Source of the DNA: Sphingomonas lycopersici | GTDB lineage: Bacteria; Pseudomonadota; Alphaproteobacteria; Sphingomonadales; Sphingomonadaceae | Length of the DNA stretch: 56,675 nt | Direction: 5' to 3' | NCBI RefSeq assembly: GCF_026130605.1 | Contig: NZ_JANFAU010000019.1 | Location: 1-56,675 of the forward strand | Shown here: in pieces, positions 41,531-51,071 of the stretch | How the letters are laid out: the number at the start of each line of letters is the position of its first letter | Position numbering within the stretch: the first letter of the stretch is position 1 | Notes under the pieces: model-generated | Database searches by the model: none | Told to the model about the DNA's origin: nothing | What the model saw: only the letters and a program-made list of their open reading frames with translations | Position numbers and translations under genes: made by a program

Positions 41531-41554
41531 GCCTCCTCGGCGACCCGAACAGAA

Positions 41555-41594
41555 GGGGCCGCTTCCCACACCGGGAAGCGGCCCCTTTCGTTTG
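41555..41594 (+). terminator. Strong intrinsic terminator after rplQ
   Basis: A perfect 13-bp stem (GGGGCCGCTTCCC at 41555-41567 with GGGAAGCGGCCCC at 41573-41585), a five-base loop and TTTCGTTT downstream. It closes the ribosomal superregion only 27 bases before guaA. Confidence 0.93.
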
Positions 41595-41620
41595 TGGCGA
41601 TCATCTGCCATGCGCTGCCG

Positions 41621-43174
41621 ATGGAACATCCGCACAGCATCCTCATCGTCGATTTCGGCAGCCAGGTGACCCAGCTGATCGCGCGTCGCGTGCGCGAAGC
41701 GGGGGTCTATAGCGAGATCGCCCCGTTCCAATCCGCTGCCGCCGCGTTCGAGCGGATGAAGCCCGCAGGGGTGATTCTCTCGGGCGGGCCGGCCTCGGTG
41801 CTCGACGAGGGCAGCCCGCGCATCCCGCAGGAGATCCTCGAATCGGGGCTGCCGCTGTTCGGCATCTGCTACGGCCAGCAGGCGCTGATGGAGCAGCTCG
41901 GCGGCACGGTGGAACGCGGCAATTCGGGCGAATTCGGCGAGGCGTTCATCGACATCGCCGATCGCTGCTCCTTGTTCGACGCGGTGTGGCGCGAGGGCGA
42001 GCGGCATCAGGTGTGGATGAGCCACGGCGACAAGGTCACCGCGCTCGCCCCCGGCTTCCGCCCGGTCGCATCGAGCGCGGGCGCGCCGTTCGCGGTGATC
42101 GCCGACGACGCGCGGCGCATCTATGCGATGCAATTCCATCCCGAGGTGGTCCACACTCCCGACGGCGGCAAGCTGCTCGCCAATTTCGTGCGGCATGTCT
42201 GCGGCCTGTCGGGCGACTGGACGATGGCCGAGTTCCGCCAGACCAAGATCGCCGAGATCCGCGAGCAGGTCGGCACGGGCCGGGTGATCTGCGGGCTTTC
42301 CGGCGGGGTCGATTCGGCGGTCGCCGCGGTGCTGATCCACGAGGCGATCGGCGATCAGCTGACCTGCGTGTTCGTCGACCACGGCTTGATGCGCGCGGGC
42401 GAGGCGGATCAGGTCGTCAGCCTGTTCCGCGGGCATTACAATATCCCGCTCGTCCACGTGAACGCCGAGACCTTGTTCCTTTCCGGGCTCGCCGGGGTCA
42501 CCGACCCGGAGGCGAAGCGCAAGTTCATCGGCAAGACCTTCATCGAGGTGTTCGAGAGCGAGGCGAAGAAGATCGGCGGCGCCGAGTTCCTCGCGCAGGG
42601 CACGCTCTACCCGGACGTGATCGAGAGCGTCAGCTTCACCGGCGGGCCTTCGGTGACGATCAAGAGCCACCACAATGTCGGCGGCCTGCCCGAGCGGATG
42701 AACATGAAGCTGGTCGAGCCGCTGCGCGAATTGTTCAAGGACGAGGTGCGCGATCTTGGCCGCGAACTGGGGCTGCCCGATATCTTCGTCGGCCGGCATC
42801 CGTTCCCCGGCCCGGGCCTCGCGATCCGTATCCCGGGCGAGGTGACCAAGGAGCGCTGCGACATCCTGCGCAAGGCCGATGCGATCTATCTCGAGGAGAT
42901 CCGCAACGCCGGGCTGTACGATGCGATCTGGCAGGCGTTCGCGGTGCTGCTGCCGGTGCGGTCGGTCGGCGTGATGGGCGACGGGCGGACCTATGACAGC
43001 GTGCTGGCGCTGCGCGCGGTGACCTCGACCGACGGGATGACCGCACAGGCGTTCGAATTCCCCGGGGGCTTCCTCCCGCGCGTCGCGACGCGGGTCATCA
43101 ACGAGGTGAAGGGCGTCAACCGCGTCACCTATGATTATACGTCGAAGCCGCCCGGGACGATCGAGTGGGAGTGA
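41621..43174 (+). CDS. guaA: GMP synthase (glutamine-hydrolysing)
   Basis: A 517-aa two-domain enzyme making GMP from XMP, ATP and glutamine. The class I amidotransferase has its nucleophile C83 in FGICYGQQ and the QFHPEVVH triad segment. The ATP-pyrophosphatase P-loop is GLSGGVDSAVAA, and the dimerisation domain ends TSKPPGTIEWE. The ATG at 41621 (MEHPHSILIVDFGSQ) fits the family. There is no clear Shine-Dalgarno and the rplQ terminator is adjacent, so its promoter must be close or overlap that terminator. Confidence 0.96.
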   Translation: MEHPHSILIVDFGSQVTQLIARRVREAGVYSEIAPFQSAAAAFERMKPAGVILSGGPASVLDEGSPRIPQEILESGLPLFGICYGQQALMEQLGGTVERGNSGEFGEAFIDIADRCSLFDAVWREGERHQVWMSHGDKVTALAPGFRPVASSAGAPFAVIADDARRIYAMQFHPEVVHTPDGGKLLANFVRHVCGLSGDWTMAEFRQTKIAEIREQVGTGRVICGLSGGVDSAVAAVLIHEAIGDQLTCVFVDHGLMRAGEADQVVSLFRGHYNIPLVHVNAETLFLSGLAGVTDPEAKRKFIGKTFIEVFESEAKKIGGAEFLAQGTLYPDVIESVSFTGGPSVTIKSHHNVGGLPERMNMKLVEPLRELFKDEVRDLGRELGLPDIFVGRHPFPGPGLAIRIPGEVTKERCDILRKADAIYLEEIRNAGLYDAIWQAFAVLLPVRSVGVMGDGRTYDSVLALRAVTSTDGMTAQAFEFPGGFLPRVATRVINEVKGVNRVTYDYTSKPPGTIEWE

Positions 43175-43405
43175 GGGGGAGCGATAGCGTTTTTGCTTTC
43201 GCCTAGATCGTCGTGCACGAAAAGGGGGCCGGTTAGCGCCGGCGCGATGCTGGGGACCCGGCCTTCGCCGCGGTGGCGGTCCCAATCTTACCCCCGCACC
43301 GTCGCGTGGATCGGTCTGGTCGTGTAAGCGTTGCCCACGACAGGCTCTCATCTGACCGTTGCATCGTGATCGATCGGCGTTTGCGAGCGACAGGCGGAGG
43401 CGAGA

Positions 43406-46237
43406 ATGCCGGACCCCGAGACGATGTTGAAGCGCCAGCAGATCCTGGCCGACTTCGGCAACCTCGCAATCCGTTCCGAGGATCTCACCGAGATCCTCAC
43501 CGAGGCCTGTCGCCTCGTCGGCCGGGCGCTCGGCACCGATCGCGCCAAGGTGCTCGAGATCATCGGGGGTGGGAGCGAATTGTTCGTGCGCGCGGGGGTC
43601 GGCTGGCGAAGTGACGTCGTCGGCCGGTTGCGGCTGCCGATGAGCGAACATTCGTCGGAGACCTATTCGATCGATGCCGGGCATCCGGTCATCACCCAGG
43701 ATATCGCGCACGAGACGCGGTTCGATGTGCCGCAGTTCCTGAAGGAAGCGGGCATCGTCGCATTCGTGAACGTGCCGATCTTCGTGCCCGGCCCGCGCGC
43801 CTATGGCATCCTCCAGGTCGACAGCACTGTACCGCGCCAGTTCGACGACGACGATATCCAGTTCCTGCGGACCTATGCGGCGATCCTCGGGCCGGTGATC
43901 GACCGGCTTCAGCTGGCAGCCGAGCGACGCGCGGTGGAGGCGCAGCGCGCCACCGAATTCGCTGCGATGGAGGTGTTGCAGCGCGTGAGCGCCGAATTGG
44001 TCGGGGAGCATGAGCCGCAGGTCCTGTATCAGAAGATCGTCGATGCCGCGGCGGTGCTCACTGGGTCGGATGCGGCCAGCATCCAGATGCTCGATCCGCC
44101 GAGCGGGCGGCTCAAGCTGCTCGCGTGGCGCGGCTTCCACCCCGAATCCGCGAAATTCTGGGAGTGGGTGAAGGCCGATACCGGCAGTTCCTGCGGTCGC
44201 GCGCTGGAGGTCGGCGAGCGTATCGTCGTCCCCGATATGGACCGGTTCGACGGGCATTTCGAGGATGTCGAGGCGTATCGGCGCTCGCGCATCCTGTCGG
44301 TTCAATCCACCCCGCTGCGTGCGTTCAACGGCCAGGTCGTGGGGATGATGTCGACCCATTGGTATGACCGGCGGGAGCTCGCGCCGGATGGCTATCGCTA
44401 TTTCGACGTGCTGGCGCGTCTGTCGGCGGATCTGATCGAGCGCCACCAGGCCAACGCGCGGATCCGCGAGAGCGAAGCGCGGCTGGCGGCGGCGTTCGAG
44501 ACCGTGCCGGTCGGGGTCGGGGTGATCGACATGTCGGGCAATGCGGTGATCTCGAACACCGAATATCGGCGCTTCATGCCGAGCGGGATTGTCCCGTCGC
44601 GCGATCTGCAGGGCGCACGGTGGCGCGCATGGGACGCCGATGGGGAGATGCTGAAGCCCAAGGACTTTCCGACCGCGCGGGCGCTGCGTGGCGAAACGAT
44701 CGTTCCGGGCAAGGAGATGCTGTTCACCAATTCGGAGGGCGCGGCGATCTGGGCCACCGTCGCCACCGTCCCGACGCGCGACGAGCAGGGGCGGGTGACC
44801 GGTGCCGTCACCGCAATCTCCGATATCAACGCCGCGAAACGCGCCGCCGAGGCGCTGCGCGCCAGCGAGGAGCGGCTGCGCCAGTTCGGCGAGGCGTCGC
44901 TCGACGTGTTGTGGATCCGCGATGCCGAGAAATTGCAATGGCAATATCTGACCCCGGCGTTCGAGGCGATCTACGGCCTTAGCCGCGAGGAGGCGCTCGG
45001 CGGCAACAATTTCAGAAACTGGCTCGATCTGATCATCCCCGAAGACCGCGAGCGCGCCGTGGAAGCGATCGGGCGCGTCCGCAAGGGCGAGCGCGTGACG
45101 TTCGATTATCGCATCCGGCGCCCGGCCGACGGCGCGATCCGCTGGCTGCGCAACACTGATTTTCCGATCATCGACGCCGCGGGGCGTGTGACGCTGATCG
45201 GCGGCGTGGGGCACGATCTTACCGAGCTGCGCGAGACGCAGAACCGGCTACAGGTCCTGATGGAGGGCATTCCCCAGCTCGTCTGGCGCGCGGACGATGC
45301 CGGGGACTGGACCTGGTCGAGCCCGCAATGGAGCGATTATACCGGTCTCAGCCAGGCGGAGAGCGCAGGGCTCGGCTGGCTGAACGCCTTCCACCCCGAT
45401 GATCGCGGCGCTGCGCGGCTGGCGTGGCGCGATGCGCCGCGGACCGGGGAACTAGCGCTGGAGGCGCGCATCAACCACGCCGCGACACGCGAATATCGCT
45501 GGTTCAAGACGCGGGCGGTGTCGGTGCGCAACGAGGCCGGCACGATCAACGAATGGCTCGGGACCTCGACCGACGTTCACGACATCCGCGATCTTCAGGA
45601 TCGGCAATTGGTGCTGGTCCGCGAGCTCCAGCATCGCACCCGCAACCTGATCGGTGTCATCCGGTCGCTATCGGAGAAGACCGCGCGCGCCAGCGGCGAT
45701 CTGCCCGAATTCCGCGAGCGGTTCGGCGACCGGCTAGAGGCGCTGTCGCGGGTGCAGGGGCTGTTGTCGCGGCTGACCGAGCATGATCGCGTCACCTTCG
45801 ACGAGTTGATCGAATCCGAGCTGGCGGCGATGAACGGCGTTGCCGAGGGAGTCAGCCTTGCAGGGCCGCGCGGGATTCGGCTGCGCTCCTCGACGGTGCA
45901 GACCTTGGCGATGGCCTTCCACGAGCTGGCGACCAATGCGGTGAAATATGGCGCGCTCGGGCAGCCGCAGGGAAAGCTGACGGTGACCTGGTCGATCGAA
46001 CCGCCGGGCGAAGGCGGGCGGCCGTGGCTGCGGATCGACTGGATCGAGAGCGGGGTCAGCATGCCGCCTCCCGGCGCCCGCCCGAATGGCGGGGGACAGG
46101 GGCGTGAGCTGATCGAGCGGGCCTTGCCCTATCAGCTTGGCGCCCGGACCGACTATCGCTTGGGCGCGGACGGGGTTCATTGCACGATCACCATCCCGGT
46201 TTCGGCCACCGCGTCGCAGGAGGAAGCCGATGTCTGA
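43406..46237 (+). CDS. Multi-sensor HWE-family histidine kinase
   Basis: A 943-aa soluble kinase with no membrane segments. Order: GAF at about 15-175, GAF at 195-350, PAS at 357-475, PAS at 480-605, PAS/PAC at 612-730, then an HWE kinase core. The phospho-accepting histidine is H743 in LQHRTRNLIG, the N-box is HELATNAVKYG (H839, N844), and the family-naming WxE is W879/E881 in DWIESG. The PAS regions lack the LOV cysteine motif. HWE kinases in sphingomonads often feed the general stress response. Its stop lies within the next gene. Confidence 0.92.
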   Translation: MPDPETMLKRQQILADFGNLAIRSEDLTEILTEACRLVGRALGTDRAKVLEIIGGGSELFVRAGVGWRSDVVGRLRLPMSEHSSETYSIDAGHPVITQDIAHETRFDVPQFLKEAGIVAFVNVPIFVPGPRAYGILQVDSTVPRQFDDDDIQFLRTYAAILGPVIDRLQLAAERRAVEAQRATEFAAMEVLQRVSAELVGEHEPQVLYQKIVDAAAVLTGSDAASIQMLDPPSGRLKLLAWRGFHPESAKFWEWVKADTGSSCGRALEVGERIVVPDMDRFDGHFEDVEAYRRSRILSVQSTPLRAFNGQVVGMMSTHWYDRRELAPDGYRYFDVLARLSADLIERHQANARIRESEARLAAAFETVPVGVGVIDMSGNAVISNTEYRRFMPSGIVPSRDLQGARWRAWDADGEMLKPKDFPTARALRGETIVPGKEMLFTNSEGAAIWATVATVPTRDEQGRVTGAVTAISDINAAKRAAEALRASEERLRQFGEASLDVLWIRDAEKLQWQYLTPAFEAIYGLSREEALGGNNFRNWLDLIIPEDRERAVEAIGRVRKGERVTFDYRIRRPADGAIRWLRNTDFPIIDAAGRVTLIGGVGHDLTELRETQNRLQVLMEGIPQLVWRADDAGDWTWSSPQWSDYTGLSQAESAGLGWLNAFHPDDRGAARLAWRDAPRTGELALEARINHAATREYRWFKTRAVSVRNEAGTINEWLGTSTDVHDIRDLQDRQLVLVRELQHRTRNLIGVIRSLSEKTARASGDLPEFRERFGDRLEALSRVQGLLSRLTEHDRVTFDELIESELAAMNGVAEGVSLAGPRGIRLRSSTVQTLAMAFHELATNAVKYGALGQPQGKLTVTWSIEPPGEGGRPWLRIDWIESGVSMPPPGARPNGGGQGRELIERALPYQLGARTDYRLGADGVHCTITIPVSATASQEEADV

Positions 46238-46601
46238 CAGCTCGCTGCGCGGCTGCCGCGTGCTCGTCGTGGAGGACGAATATCTGCTCGCGATCGAGCT
46301 CGAATTTCATCTCGTGGAGGCTGGGGCGATCGTGCTCGGCCCCGCGGGCACGATCGAGGATGCGGTGGCGATCATCGATGCCGAGCCGGCGATCGACGGG
46401 GCGATCCTCGACGTCAATCTCGGGGGCGAGACGCGGTTCACCGCGGCGGATATGCTGCTGACGCGCGGCGTGCCCTTCCTGTTCACCACCGGCTATGACG
46501 GCTCGATCTTCCCGCCGCGCTTCGCCGATATCGTTCGGTGCGAGAAGCCGATCACCGTCAAGCGGGTGACGGAGGTGATCGACCGCCTGATCCACGCCTG
46601 A
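46230..46601 (+). CDS. Single-domain FAT GUY-type response regulator
   Basis: A 123-aa receiver domain without an output domain. The phosphorylatable aspartate is D61 in AILDVNLGG, with acidic residues EDE at 15-17, T87 and K106. The segment PFLFTTGY matches the FAT GUY motif (PFxFATGY-like) of receivers that work with HWE kinases, including SdrG of sphingomonads. AGGAGGA precedes the ATG. It overlaps the kinase gene by eight bases, so the two are a cognate pair and may act as phosphate sink or relay. Confidence 0.92.
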   Translation: MSDSSLRGCRVLVVEDEYLLAIELEFHLVEAGAIVLGPAGTIEDAVAIIDAEPAIDGAILDVNLGGETRFTAADMLLTRGVPFLFTTGYDGSIFPPRFADIVRCEKPITVKRVTEVIDRLIHA

Positions 46602-46709
46602 GGGCGGCACGACCTGCCAACACAGGTTAATTCGAATCGATCGCGGTGCCGCGGCCGTCCGTGCTAATCTGGGACACGGATGGAGGCGACTCGAATCCGG
46701 GAGAAGGCG

Positions 46710-46874
46710 ATGGACGGCGAAGCGACACGACGCGGCGGCGACCGGGAATTCCACGAGCGGCGGGCGCGCCAGGCCTATGGGATGGCCTATCGCGCGACCT
46801 CTCTCACGATACGCAGGCTGCATCTCAAGATGGCGATCGAGCATGAGCGCCGTGCCGATGTCGCCGACGGATAG
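46710..46874 (+). CDS. Small charged protein of unknown function
   Basis: A 54-aa highly charged, probably helical protein (DREFHERRARQAYGMAYRA, then RRLHLKMAIEHERRAD). GGAGAAGG precedes the chosen ATG; an ATG ten codons upstream is the alternative. It follows the kinase/regulator pair by 108 bases. It does not resemble NepR clearly. Coding status is moderate. Confidence 0.45.
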   Translation: MDGEATRRGGDREFHERRARQAYGMAYRATSLTIRRLHLKMAIEHERRADVADG

Positions 46875-46911
46875 CCGGGCAGCGGCCGCTCGGCCGACAA
46901 GCGCGGGGGCT

Positions 46912-48255
46912 TCAGCCGGGCGCGCGGCTGAGCCCCAGCCATTGCCGCGTGACGCGCCACCGGCGCAGCACGATCCATTCGAGCGCGAGCATGGCGATCA
47001 GCGTCGCGCCGAACAGCGGCAGGTAAAGCCCGAGCGCACCGATCGCCGCAACCAGCGCGACGCCGAATCGTGGGCGCGACAGCGGGATCGGCGCCCCCAG
47101 CAGCCCGATCGGTCGCCGGCGCCACCACATCACCGCGCCGCTCGCCGCGAGGGCGATCAGGAGCAAGGCGGTCAATGTGCCGAGGATCTGGTTGGCGATC
47201 CCGAACAGCGCGCCCTCGTGCGCCGCGACGCCATAGCCGATCGTGCGGTCGATCCAATGGCGTTGCGCGAAATCGACGCGGTTGACGAGGCGGCCGGTCG
47301 CCCCGTCGATCTTGAGATCGCTGCGCAGCGGACGATCGGCGGCGTCGGACGATATCTTCCACGGCGCGCCCGCACGCTTCGGCGGCGAGACCAGCACCGG
47401 CGGCGCCACCCCGAGCGGCCGGACCGTGGCGATCACCCGTGCCAGTTCGCCCGGACGGGGCGGCGGCGCGGGCATCGTCATCCCGCGATGGTCGGCGTGG
47501 CCCGACATGGCATCGGCCGCGGGCGCCTTGCCGCCGATCGTCCAGTCGACCGGGCCGCTGGCCGTGCCGGTCAGCGTGCGGACCTCGCCGAGATAGCTTC
47601 CCCAGCCCTTGGCCCAGGGCAGCCCGGTGAGGATCAGGAAGAGCGCGAAGACCGATACCCAGATGCCGGCGGTGGCGTGGATGTCGCGCCAGAAGACCCG
47701 CTGCCCGCCGCTGAGTCGCGGATAGAGCAATCCAGCCAGCCCTTTGCGCCCGCGCGGCCACCAGAGATAAACGCCGGTAAGGATCATCACGATCGCCCAG
47801 CAGGCGGCGATCTCGACCAGATAGCTGCCGACCGCCCCGGCGAGCAATTCGCCGTGGAGGTGAAAGATCACCCGCATCGGGCGCGTCTCCTCGGTCGCGA
47901 CCTTGAGCACGGCGAGGCTATGCGGATCGACGTAGACCCGTTTGTCGGCGCCATGATCGGCGACGAGGATGCGGACGGCCTGATCGTCGCGCTCCGGCAG
48001 CACATATTTGCGCAGCGTCGACCCCGGCACCGCGCGGCGCGCGGCGGCGACCTGCGCGTCGGGTGACGCCACCGGGCCGTCGGTCGCGAGATGGTCATAG
48101 GGTCGGTCGAGCCACGCCTCGATCTGCGGGCGCCACAGATAGATCGAGCCGGTGAGCGCGAGCCAGATGACGAACGGGATGCAGAACAGCCCGGCATAGA
48201 AATGCCAGCGCCATACCGCATTGTACCAGCGGGTCCCGGGGGCGTGGACGCTCAT
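46912..48255 (-). CDS. PepSY-associated transmembrane protein (PiuB-like)
   Basis: A 447-aa inner-membrane protein with about four main helices: WHFYAGLFCIPFVIWLALTGSIYLW at residues 17-41, a pair around 145-215 (including VIFHLHGELL and WWPRGRKG), and a C-terminal pair near 365-410. Periplasmic loops hold PepSY-like sequence. Histidines near helix ends (WRWHFYAG, FHLHGE, DIHATAG) suggest haem or metal coordination; PepSY-TM proteins are implicated in ferric or cupric reduction next to TonB receptors. It overlaps the receptor gene by four bases. Confidence 0.87.
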   Translation of the reverse strand: MSVHAPGTRWYNAVWRWHFYAGLFCIPFVIWLALTGSIYLWRPQIEAWLDRPYDHLATDGPVASPDAQVAAARRAVPGSTLRKYVLPERDDQAVRILVADHGADKRVYVDPHSLAVLKVATEETRPMRVIFHLHGELLAGAVGSYLVEIAACWAIVMILTGVYLWWPRGRKGLAGLLYPRLSGGQRVFWRDIHATAGIWVSVFALFLILTGLPWAKGWGSYLGEVRTLTGTASGPVDWTIGGKAPAADAMSGHADHRGMTMPAPPPRPGELARVIATVRPLGVAPPVLVSPPKRAGAPWKISSDAADRPLRSDLKIDGATGRLVNRVDFAQRHWIDRTIGYGVAAHEGALFGIANQILGTLTALLLIALAASGAVMWWRRRPIGLLGAPIPLSRPRFGVALVAAIGALGLYLPLFGATLIAMLALEWIVLRRWRVTRQWLGLSRAPG

Positions 48256-50585
48256 AGCTTCACCCCCGCTTCGATCATGAAGGTGCGCTGCGGATAGGGG
48301 TGATAGACCCAGGCACGATCGTTGGTGAGATTGTTGACCCCGGCCGAGAGCCGGAAATGGTCGTTGATGTCGACATTGGCCTTTAGGTCCAGGGCGAAGA
48401 GTTCGGAGGTGTAGCCGTAATCGTCACCGCGATAGAGGCCGTCGAGATCGGTGTTGGGACGGCTGGCGTAGCGCACCCCGACCACCGCCTGAAGCGCGGG
48501 AGTCATGCGATAGCGCAAATTGCCGTTGAGCCGCCACCGCGGGATGCGCGGAAATTGCACACCTTCGGATGCGCGGTCGGACGGGTTGCTGACCGTGATC
48601 GCATCGATCCACGCGCCATTGCCGTCGATATCCATCCCGCGGACTGGCCAGTCGCGCGTCTCGGCGATCAGCTCGAGGCCATATTGACGCGTCAGATCGA
48701 TATTCTTGTAGCTGGAGGTCGACACCCCGTTCTGGTTGAAGCCGACGAACTGGAAGATCGTGTTGCGGACGCGCTGATAGAAAGCGCTGCCGGTCAAGGT
48801 CACCGGGCCGAAGCGATGGCGCAGCAGCAGATTGGCGTCCTTGCTCCGTTCCGGCTTGAGGTTCGGATCGAAGCTGTTGGGATTGAAGCTGCCGTCGCCG
48901 TTGAGCGAGCCTTGGAACAGCTCGCCGACCGTCGGGAAGCGCGTCGCCATCGCGAGGCTGAGCTCGGCGATCCACTCGCCCGCGAAGACATGCCGCAAAG
49001 CGATCTTCGGGCTCCACGCATCGTCGCTGCGGCTGGCGTAAAGCTGCGTCACCGGCAGTCCGGTGAGCGGCCCGGCCTTGGCGATCGCCGTGATGCCGCC
49101 GTCATAGGCGCGCCACCGGTCGTAGCGGACGCCCAATGTCAGCCGGGTCGCATCGTCGAGCGCGATCGCATCTTCGGCGAAGCCGCCGATCATGTTGCTG
49201 CGCCCGAAGGTGCGGGTGCTGAGCCTTGGGGCGGTGCCGGTGCGCCAGTTGGTCGTCGCGAACACGCTCTGGTCGGTCTCGTAGCGATTGCCGTCGACGC
49301 CGAAGGCGATCGCGTGCCGCCCGATCGTGCGCGTGGCGATGAGATCGCCGGTGTACCAGCCGGTCGGCCCCTGATGCGTCCACTGGCCCGCGCCGTCCGT
49401 CAGCCCGGCGGCATAGCCGTTGGACTGGTAAGTGTCCTGCCGCGCGAAACGCAGCGTCGAGATGTTGAGCCGTACGTCGAACCCGGCGACCGGCGCCGCA
49501 ATCTTCCCGCCGAGCAGATATTCGTTCTTGTAGGCCAGCCCCTGGCGGAAGCTGCTCGCGGCATTGAGCGTGTAGCCGTGCCCGCCGAAGCTGACGAGCC
49601 CGGTGGCGTCGCCGTAGAACGGCCGGCCCGCCGCATCGGTGATATAGCTTCTCGGGTTGAGCGTCTTTTCCTCGTTCCACCAATAAGCGAACAGCAATTC
49701 GCCGTGGACCGCGCCGGCGTCGTAACGCAGCTCGGCGCGCGCCTGATCCTGCCGGCTGTGCGTCAGCGAATAATCGCCGACCACCGGGGTCACCACCTTG
49801 GTGCCCGTCACCGGCATCAGCTTGGGGTCCACGACCGCGCCGCCGATCGGCGTGCCGGCCGACGGGTCGTTATAGGCCGATGCCGAATAGCCGAGCTGGT
49901 AGAATTGCATCGGCTGGCCCTGGTTGATCAGCCGCCGCGCGGAGACGCGCACGCCCCAGGCGCTGTCCTTGGGCTTCCACGCGAAGCCGCCCTCGGCCGA
50001 CCAGCCCCACAGATCCTCGCGCGTCTTGAACTGATCATAGGGCTGGAAGAAATTCTGGAGGTTGACGAACAGCTCGGTCTTGTCGGGCGGGCGCGTCGTG
50101 ATGTTGACGATCCCGCCCATCGAATTGCCGCCGTAACGGGCGGAATAAGGCCCGTAGACGATATCGAACTGCTGCACCTCATTGGGGCTGACGACGCCCC
50201 AGGCGGGCGGGAAATTGAACGAATTGCCGAGGAAGTTCGAGATCACGAACCCGTCGACCATCGCCAGCGTCCGCGCCGATTGCGTGCTGTGGGTGCCGCG
50301 GAAGCCCGGCACGGCATTATTGTCGCCGATGAACCGCGTGCGCACGAAGAAATCGGGCGCATATTTCATCAGATCCTCGACATTGGCGGCGTTGACCCCG
50401 GCGAATTGCTCGTCGCCGAGGCTGACCGACAGGCCGCGCGGCTCGATCGAGATCGGTTTCTGCGTCTGGCCGACGACAAGGATATCGTTGGCCGGGGCGG
50501 CATCGGCGGTCTGGGCATGCGCGGGGGCGACGAACACCCACGGCACGAGCGGCGCGCAGGCGAGCGCGCAAGTAAAACGAGACAT
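48252..50585 (-). CDS. TonB-dependent outer-membrane receptor
   Basis: A 777-aa receptor with signal peptide (cleavage near VAPAHAQ, residue 25), a TonB-box-like DILVVGQ, a plug domain (LMKYAPDFFVRTRF, GFRGTHSTQSART, GPYSARYGGNSMGGIVNI) and a beta-barrel that ends in a short hydrophobic strand (TFMIEAGVKL). It imports a scarce ligand energised by TonB. The substrate cannot be read from sequence; the DUF2946 and PepSY neighbours favour a metal or metal chelate, possibly copper. Confidence 0.9.
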   Translation of the reverse strand: MSRFTCALACAPLVPWVFVAPAHAQTADAAPANDILVVGQTQKPISIEPRGLSVSLGDEQFAGVNAANVEDLMKYAPDFFVRTRFIGDNNAVPGFRGTHSTQSARTLAMVDGFVISNFLGNSFNFPPAWGVVSPNEVQQFDIVYGPYSARYGGNSMGGIVNITTRPPDKTELFVNLQNFFQPYDQFKTREDLWGWSAEGGFAWKPKDSAWGVRVSARRLINQGQPMQFYQLGYSASAYNDPSAGTPIGGAVVDPKLMPVTGTKVVTPVVGDYSLTHSRQDQARAELRYDAGAVHGELLFAYWWNEEKTLNPRSYITDAAGRPFYGDATGLVSFGGHGYTLNAASSFRQGLAYKNEYLLGGKIAAPVAGFDVRLNISTLRFARQDTYQSNGYAAGLTDGAGQWTHQGPTGWYTGDLIATRTIGRHAIAFGVDGNRYETDQSVFATTNWRTGTAPRLSTRTFGRSNMIGGFAEDAIALDDATRLTLGVRYDRWRAYDGGITAIAKAGPLTGLPVTQLYASRSDDAWSPKIALRHVFAGEWIAELSLAMATRFPTVGELFQGSLNGDGSFNPNSFDPNLKPERSKDANLLLRHRFGPVTLTGSAFYQRVRNTIFQFVGFNQNGVSTSSYKNIDLTRQYGLELIAETRDWPVRGMDIDGNGAWIDAITVSNPSDRASEGVQFPRIPRWRLNGNLRYRMTPALQAVVGVRYASRPNTDLDGLYRGDDYGYTSELFALDLKANVDINDHFRLSAGVNNLTNDRAWVYHPYPQRTFMIEAGVKL

Positions 50586-50648
50586 GATAACCCTCTGATT
50601 TCGCGCAAAGAAAAACCGTCCGAAGCCGAGGCCCGGAACGGTATTTGC

Positions 50649-51071
50649 TCAGCGGATCGAGGGTGGTCCGGTGGAGGGCGGCGGCGGCGCGGCAAGGCCG
50701 CGGCCGATCGCAACCGCCAGGATCGCGCGAGGTAGCGAGGTCGCTGTTGCCGGCGCGGAGAGATCGAGGATCGGCGCCGACGGTCCGTCCAGCGCGACGG
50801 TCAGCCCGGAGAAGGTGCAGGGGTGGTCGTTGGCGCTTTTATCCGGCTTGTCCGACCCGGGATGCATCGCCTTGAGCGCGGCGGCGAGCACCGGCGACGC
50901 CGCCATCTCGACCGGGCCGGTCCCGCTGCAGATCGACATCTGCCACCCGCGGTCGGTTTCGACCGGCATCCAGCCTTGCGGGATCAGCACGCGCGCCAAC
51001 AGGGCGCAGGCGATGATCGCCAGCATCCCGATCCGCGTTGATGCGCGTGCCGTGCGGAACCGTGCCGCCAT
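50649..51071 (-). CDS. DUF2946-like exported protein
   Basis: A 140-aa protein with a signal-anchor-like helix (IGMLAIIACALLARVLIPQGWMP) and cysteine-containing segments MSICSGTGPVEM and NDHPCTFSG, followed by a second weak hydrophobic stretch and a proline-rich tail ending PPPPSTGPPSIR. It resembles DUF2946 proteins, which I recall next to copper-related TonB receptors. The ATG lacks a strong Shine-Dalgarno, and a TTG at 51107 is the alternative. First gene of the receptor operon. Confidence 0.7.
   Translation of the reverse strand: MAARFRTARASTRIGMLAIIACALLARVLIPQGWMPVETDRGWQMSICSGTGPVEMAASPVLAAALKAMHPGSDKPDKSANDHPCTFSGLTVALDGPSAPILDLSAPATATSLPRAILAVAIGRGLAAPPPPSTGPPSIR

Noticed and set aside
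40910..45214. A 1434-codon frame antisense to rplQ, guaA and the HWE kinase
   Set aside because: Covers three clear sense-strand genes and has no recognisable domain; the codon-position bias explains it.
43406..46237. LOV photoreceptor domain in the HWE kinase
   Set aside because: The PAS segment reading GGNNFRNW lacks the NCRFLQ flavin-binding cysteine motif.
46710..46874. NepR anti-sigma factor
   Set aside because: Right size and neighbourhood, but the expected NepR helices are not recognisable and no phyR or ecfG gene is adjacent.
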